Source: Achromobacter insolitus (lineage in GTDB: Bacteria > Pseudomonadota > Gammaproteobacteria > Burkholderiales > Burkholderiaceae_B). From it: DNA of 64,000 bases. The translations under genes and the position numbers were made by a program. Under the pieces are notes generated by a model. That model saw only the letters and a program-made list of their open reading frames with translations. It made no database searches and was not told the DNA's origin. Location: assembly GCF_002209555.1 (NCBI RefSeq), contig NZ_NJIF01000008.1, forward strand, positions 1-64,000, read 5' to 3'. Positions 60,778 to 64,000 of this stretch are shown piece by piece. Each line of letters opens with the position of its first letter. Positions within the stretch are counted from its first letter, which is position 1.

Positions 60778-62271
60778 TCAGGCGTTGTAGCGGTCCCGCA
60801 ATACCCGCTTGAGGACCTTGCCGGATGGATTGCGCGGTAGTTCCTCCACCACTTTCAGTTCGCGCGGCACCTTGAAATTGGCCACGCGCTTGCGGCAGTG
60901 GCTGGCCAGCTCTTCCAATGTCAGCGTCTGCCCGGGATTGAGCACCACCACGGCCGTGATGCGTTCGCCCCATGTTTCGTCCTGCACGCCGATGACCGCG
61001 GCCTCGGCGATCTGGGGCATTTCGTAGAGCACTGCTTCGACTTCGCTGGAAGCCACGTTTTCCGCGCCGGTCAGGATCATGTCCTTGGTCCGATCGGTGA
61101 CGAACAGGAATCCTTCGTCATCCAGATAGCCGACGTCGCCGCTGCGCAACCAGTCGCCGAAGAAGGCTTCGGCGGTTTTCTCGGGCGCGTTCCAGTAGCC
61201 CTTGGTCACCTTTGGCCCGCGCACGCAGATCTCGCCCTTCTGGCCGGCGGGCAGCCAGCGGCCTTGGTCGTCGGCAATGCGGATCTCGACGTGCGGCAGC
61301 GCGCGCCCGGTAGAGCCGATCTTCTCGATCTCGCGGCCTGGCTCCATAAGCGTGTCGCCGCTGCAGGTCTCCGTCATGCCGAAGCCGTCGATGAAGCGGC
61401 CCCGGGTGAACACGCGCGTGAAATCACGTATGCGCGATTCGGGAGTCTTCTCGCCGCCCGCAATGCACCAACCGAAGCTGTCCAGGGAGTACCGTTCGGG
61501 GTTCGGCACGGCCAGCACGCGGCTGAGCATGACGGGCGCCATCCAGCCGCAGGTGAGGCGGTGCCGTTCGATGGAGGCCAGCACCGCTTCCGGATCGAAT
61601 TCCCGGTGTACGCACAAGGTGCCGCCCACCCACAGCACCGCGATGCCGGGCAAGTCGAACGCTCCGACGTGATACAGCGGGCCCACCACCAGCAAGCGCT
61701 CTTGATGCGTCAGGCCCAGCGCGATCACATGGTCGATCGACTTCCAGTGGATGTTGCCGTAGGTGTGCATCACGCCCTTAGGCCGCGAGGTGGTGCCGGA
61801 GGTATACATCAGCCGTACCAGGTCGTCCTGCGCCGTGGCGGCTTGCTCCGGAACGGCCAATCCCTGTCCGCCAAGGCGGCGAGAATCGGCCTGCGCCTCC
61901 GTGCCGAGCACCACCTTGGGAACCTCCAGCGCGGCTACCTCCGCGAACTCCTCGTCCACGAACAACAGCTTGGCGCGTGCGTCGGCAAGAATGTAGCCGG
62001 CCTCTGGCGCCGCCAGCCGATAGTTGATCGGCAGGAACACCGCGCCCAGGTAACTGGCCGCGAACGCCAGTTCCAGGAATGCAGCGCTGTTCTTCATGAA
62101 CAAGGCCACCACGTCATTGCGGCCGATGCCATGCGACTGGAGCATTGCCGCCGCCTGGCGAATGCGCTCATGGAAATCGGCATAGCTGATCGCCTCATCG
62201 CGGTAGACGATGGCTGCGCGGTCGGGTGCGCGCCGGGCGTGATAGGCGATGGCTGCACTCAGATTGAACAT
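60778..62271 (-). CDS. AMP-dependent acyl-CoA synthetase
   Basis: This 497-residue ANL-family protein has the ATP-binding P-loop MYTSGTTSRPKGV (about 153-165), the motif GFGMTETCSG, the adenylate core SGDVGYLDDEGFLFVTDRTKDMI (about 373-395) and the C-terminal catalytic Lys (NPSGKVLK). It activates a carboxylic acid to its CoA thioester. GGGAGACC precedes the start. Transcribed after the acyl-CoA dehydrogenase gene in the same leftward operon. Confidence 0.9.
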   Translation of the reverse strand: MFNLSAAIAYHARRAPDRAAIVYRDEAISYADFHERIRQAAAMLQSHGIGRNDVVALFMKNSAAFLELAFAASYLGAVFLPINYRLAAPEAGYILADARAKLLFVDEEFAEVAALEVPKVVLGTEAQADSRRLGGQGLAVPEQAATAQDDLVRLMYTSGTTSRPKGVMHTYGNIHWKSIDHVIALGLTHQERLLVVGPLYHVGAFDLPGIAVLWVGGTLCVHREFDPEAVLASIERHRLTCGWMAPVMLSRVLAVPNPERYSLDSFGWCIAGGEKTPESRIRDFTRVFTRGRFIDGFGMTETCSGDTLMEPGREIEKIGSTGRALPHVEIRIADDQGRWLPAGQKGEICVRGPKVTKGYWNAPEKTAEAFFGDWLRSGDVGYLDDEGFLFVTDRTKDMILTGAENVASSEVEAVLYEMPQIAEAAVIGVQDETWGERITAVVVLNPGQTLTLEELASHCRKRVANFKVPRELKVVEELPRNPSGKVLKRVLRDRYNA

Positions 62272-62344
62272 GGAAGGTCTCCCTTGGATGGCGGCTCGGC
62301 GCGGGTTGCGGCCTGGGCCGGTCCCGCTACTCGATTCTGGCGCT

Positions 62345-63520
62345 TCAGTAGGATTTCGGCATGCCGAGATCGTGTATGGCGATGTAGTTCAGGATCATTT
62401 CTTCCGACACCGGCGCAAACTTGAACAGCCGCGCATCGCGCCAGAGGCGCTCGACATGGAATTCGCGCGCGTATCCCATGCCACCCATGGTCTGCATGCT
62501 GCGCTCGATGGCATGGCTGGCGGCTTGCGATCCTATCAGCTTGGCAACGTTCGCCTCCGTGCCATAGGGCAAGCCCTGATCGCACAGCCACGCTGCGTTC
62601 AAGTTCATGAGACGGGCGCACTGCAGCTCCGCGTGCGATTGCGCCAACGGAAACTGCAGGCCCTGGTACGCGCTTATCGGCTTGCCGCCGAATACCTTGC
62701 GATCATTCGCATATTGCACCGCCAGACGCTCGGCCAGGCGGCCGGCGCCGACCAGGCTGGCCGTGGTCACAATGCGTTCGGTGTTGAGCACGTCCAGCAA
62801 CTCGCGAAAGCCCTTGTCCAGCGTGCCCACCAGCTCGTGCGGTTCAATGCGCACGTTATCGAAAAACACCGAGCACGCGCTCAGGGTCTGCGTGCCCACC
62901 TTTTCGATGGCCGAGTAGGTCAGGCCCTCGCGCTCGACGTCCACCATGAACATGGAGATCCCATCGGTGGGCCGCGCCCCTTCAACGGGTTTTGCGGTGC
63001 GCGCCACTACCAGCATCTTCTGCGCGGCGTCCACCGCGGTGATCCAGATCTTGCGTCCGTCCAACCGCCAGCTGCCATCAGGCTGCGCGGCGGCGAAACT
63101 CTTCATCGCCAAGGTGTTGGTGCCGGCGTCGGGTTCGGTCAGCGCCATGCAGAAATTGATCTTGCCGCTGGTCAGCCCCGGCAGCAGGTCCCGCTTCATC
63201 TGTTCGCTGCCGAACCTGGAGATCGGCACACCGCCGAAAATCGGGTTGATCATGAACAGCTGGCCCAGCGTCGAGCCACCGCCGCCGGCGGAAAGCTCCT
63301 CTACGATCAGCGCCAGTTCCACCATGCCCAAGCCCGACCCGCCATGCTCCTCGGGCAGGGCCGCGCCCGCCAGGCCGGCCTCGCAGATTGCCTGCCAGCA
63401 CTCCTGCGGGAAGGCGTTCTTGCGGTCCTGTTCGTACCAATAGTCCACGCCATACGTTTCACCGATGCGGCGCGCGGTCTCGACGATCAGCTTCTGCTCG
63501 TCCGAAAGCGAAAAGTCCAT
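62345..63520 (-). CDS. acyl-CoA dehydrogenase
   Basis: This 391-residue flavoprotein has the three-domain acyl-CoA dehydrogenase fold: FCMALTEPDAGTNT (FAD-binding middle domain, about 122-135), and the C-terminal helical domain ending GGMGYAREFHVERLWRDAR, with the catalytic Glu expected in the EF/VE region. It introduces a 2,3-double bond into the acyl-CoA made by the synthetase gene. The ATG at 63520 begins the family's MDFSLSDEQ start; a longer frame is a shadow. Confidence 0.9.
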   Translation of the reverse strand: MDFSLSDEQKLIVETARRIGETYGVDYWYEQDRKNAFPQECWQAICEAGLAGAALPEEHGGSGLGMVELALIVEELSAGGGGSTLGQLFMINPIFGGVPISRFGSEQMKRDLLPGLTSGKINFCMALTEPDAGTNTLAMKSFAAAQPDGSWRLDGRKIWITAVDAAQKMLVVARTAKPVEGARPTDGISMFMVDVEREGLTYSAIEKVGTQTLSACSVFFDNVRIEPHELVGTLDKGFRELLDVLNTERIVTTASLVGAGRLAERLAVQYANDRKVFGGKPISAYQGLQFPLAQSHAELQCARLMNLNAAWLCDQGLPYGTEANVAKLIGSQAASHAIERSMQTMGGMGYAREFHVERLWRDARLFKFAPVSEEMILNYIAIHDLGMPKSY

Positions 63521-63525
63521 GTGAT

Positions 63526-64000
63526 CTATCCTTGGATATGGGTGCGCAGCAGCCGGTATGGGTCCTGCAGCAACTCGATGACGCAATTGAGGAATTTCAG
63601 CGCGCTGGCGCCATCATGCAGACGGTGATCCGCCGCCAGCACCAGGCCCATTTCGCGCCGCAACGTCGGCGCGCCTTGTGCGTCGGGCCGGAAAATCTCG
63701 CGGATACTGCCCACGCCCAGGATCGCCGACTGCGGCGGATTGATGATGGGCGTCATGTACGTAACGTTGAACATGCCGGCATTGGAGATCGAAATGGCTC
63801 CGCCGCTCATGTCGTCGCGCGTGGCATTGCCCGAGCGCACGCGCTCCAGCAAGGCATCCGACTGCCGCGCGATGCCGTCCAGCGTCGCTCCGTCCAAACC
63901 GTGCAGCACGGGCGCCATCAGCCCCCGCTCGGTGGTGACCGCCACGCCGACGTCGATATCCTGGAACTGCACGATGTGGTCGTCGTTCCAGATTCGGTTC
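63526..64000 (-). CDS. 2-oxoacid dehydrogenase E2 acyltransferase, C-terminal catalytic domain (partial, runs off the right edge)
   Basis: The visible 158 residues form the E2 catalytic core: DIDVGVAVTTERGLMAPVL near the start, GAISISNAGMFNV and PPQSAILGVG in the middle, and the catalytic ADHRLHDGAS (His and Asp) near the end. The N-terminal lipoyl and subunit-binding domains, and probably the E1 genes, lie beyond position 64000. The stop is 5 bp before the acyl-CoA dehydrogenase start, so the two are in one operon. Together with E3 at 53157 this implies a pathway-specific branched-chain or acetoin-type dehydrogenase complex. Confidence 0.85.
   Translation of the reverse strand, partial: NRIWNDDHIVQFQDIDVGVAVTTERGLMAPVLHGLDGATLDGIARQSDALLERVRSGNATRDDMSGGAISISNAGMFNVTYMTPIINPPQSAILGVGSIREIFRPDAQGAPTLRREMGLVLAADHRLHDGASALKFLNCVIELLQDPYRLLRTHIQG

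Overview
The window is high-GC, gene-dense bacterial DNA. It most resembles an Alcaligenaceae betaproteobacterium of the Bordetella/Achromobacter type. This is inferred from overall gene style: many LysR regulators, many periplasmic-binding-protein transporters, GcvA-like regulator/DUF1127 and MmgE/PrpD genes, and an rRNA leader with a classic boxA. No species can be named from sequence alone. Apart from the rRNA leader at the left edge, the window is mostly a run of carboxylate, amino-acid and polyol catabolic loci, each with its own regulator and usually its own ABC transporter.

Left part (1-13300): the upstream region of a leftward rRNA operon with three tandem promoter-like elements; a DUF1127 gene divergent from a GcvA-like LysR gene; an acetyl-CoA hydrolase/CoA-transferase gene divergent from a second LysR gene; an MscS-type channel; a two-gene operon for exported Ser/Gly-rich proteins with a cUUCGg hairpin between the genes; then small housekeeping-type genes (ABM-fold monooxygenase, MazG-like, DnaQ-like exonuclease, DUF1653), a soluble double-PAS chemoreceptor and a glutathione transferase.

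Middle part (13308-35322): first a GlxA-type AraC regulator divergent from a PotD/A/B/C-type ABC operon that ends in a proline-racemase-family enzyme lacking the second catalytic Cys. An 83-bp tandem repeat array follows. Next comes a large catabolic block: GMC oxidoreductase, AroE-like dehydrogenase, split transketolase, GntR regulator, Fe-ADH-type polyol dehydrogenase, BKACE (DUF849), carnitine-dehydrogenase-like 3-hydroxyacid dehydrogenase, SDR, a Liv-type ABC transporter with a fused LivM-LivG, a quinone-oxidoreductase-like enzyme and a second SDR. Three copies of a 13-bp near-palindrome (ATATATGATATAT, one copy with a single mismatch) lie at the three outward promoters. They imply one GntR-controlled regulon that imports and degrades a hydroxylated acid or polyol by an uncharacterised route. 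This is the best candidate in the window for an undescribed system.

Right part (35371-64000): thiopurine methyltransferase, a DUF1275 membrane protein, an aldo/keto reductase divergent from an AraC regulator. Then a LacI-regulated operon (PLP-dependent D-amino-acid dehydratase-like enzyme, polar amino acid ABC transporter, RidA, AstE-like deacylase, LacI) headed by two LacI-type operators 33 bp apart. Next are a 2-oxopent-4-enoate hydratase-family gene divergent from a LysR gene, two tandem YcaC-type hydrolases, a sterol-desaturase-family protein, a YdcH-like protein, an ArgO/LysE exporter and a lipoprotein. Last is a long leftward operon running off the right edge: E2 of a 2-oxoacid dehydrogenase (partial), acyl-CoA dehydrogenase, acyl-CoA synthetase, MmgE/PrpD, a complete second Liv-type transporter (again with fused LivM-LivG), E3 and a TetR regulator. 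It looks like a self-contained uptake, CoA-activation and oxidation pathway for a carboxylic acid.
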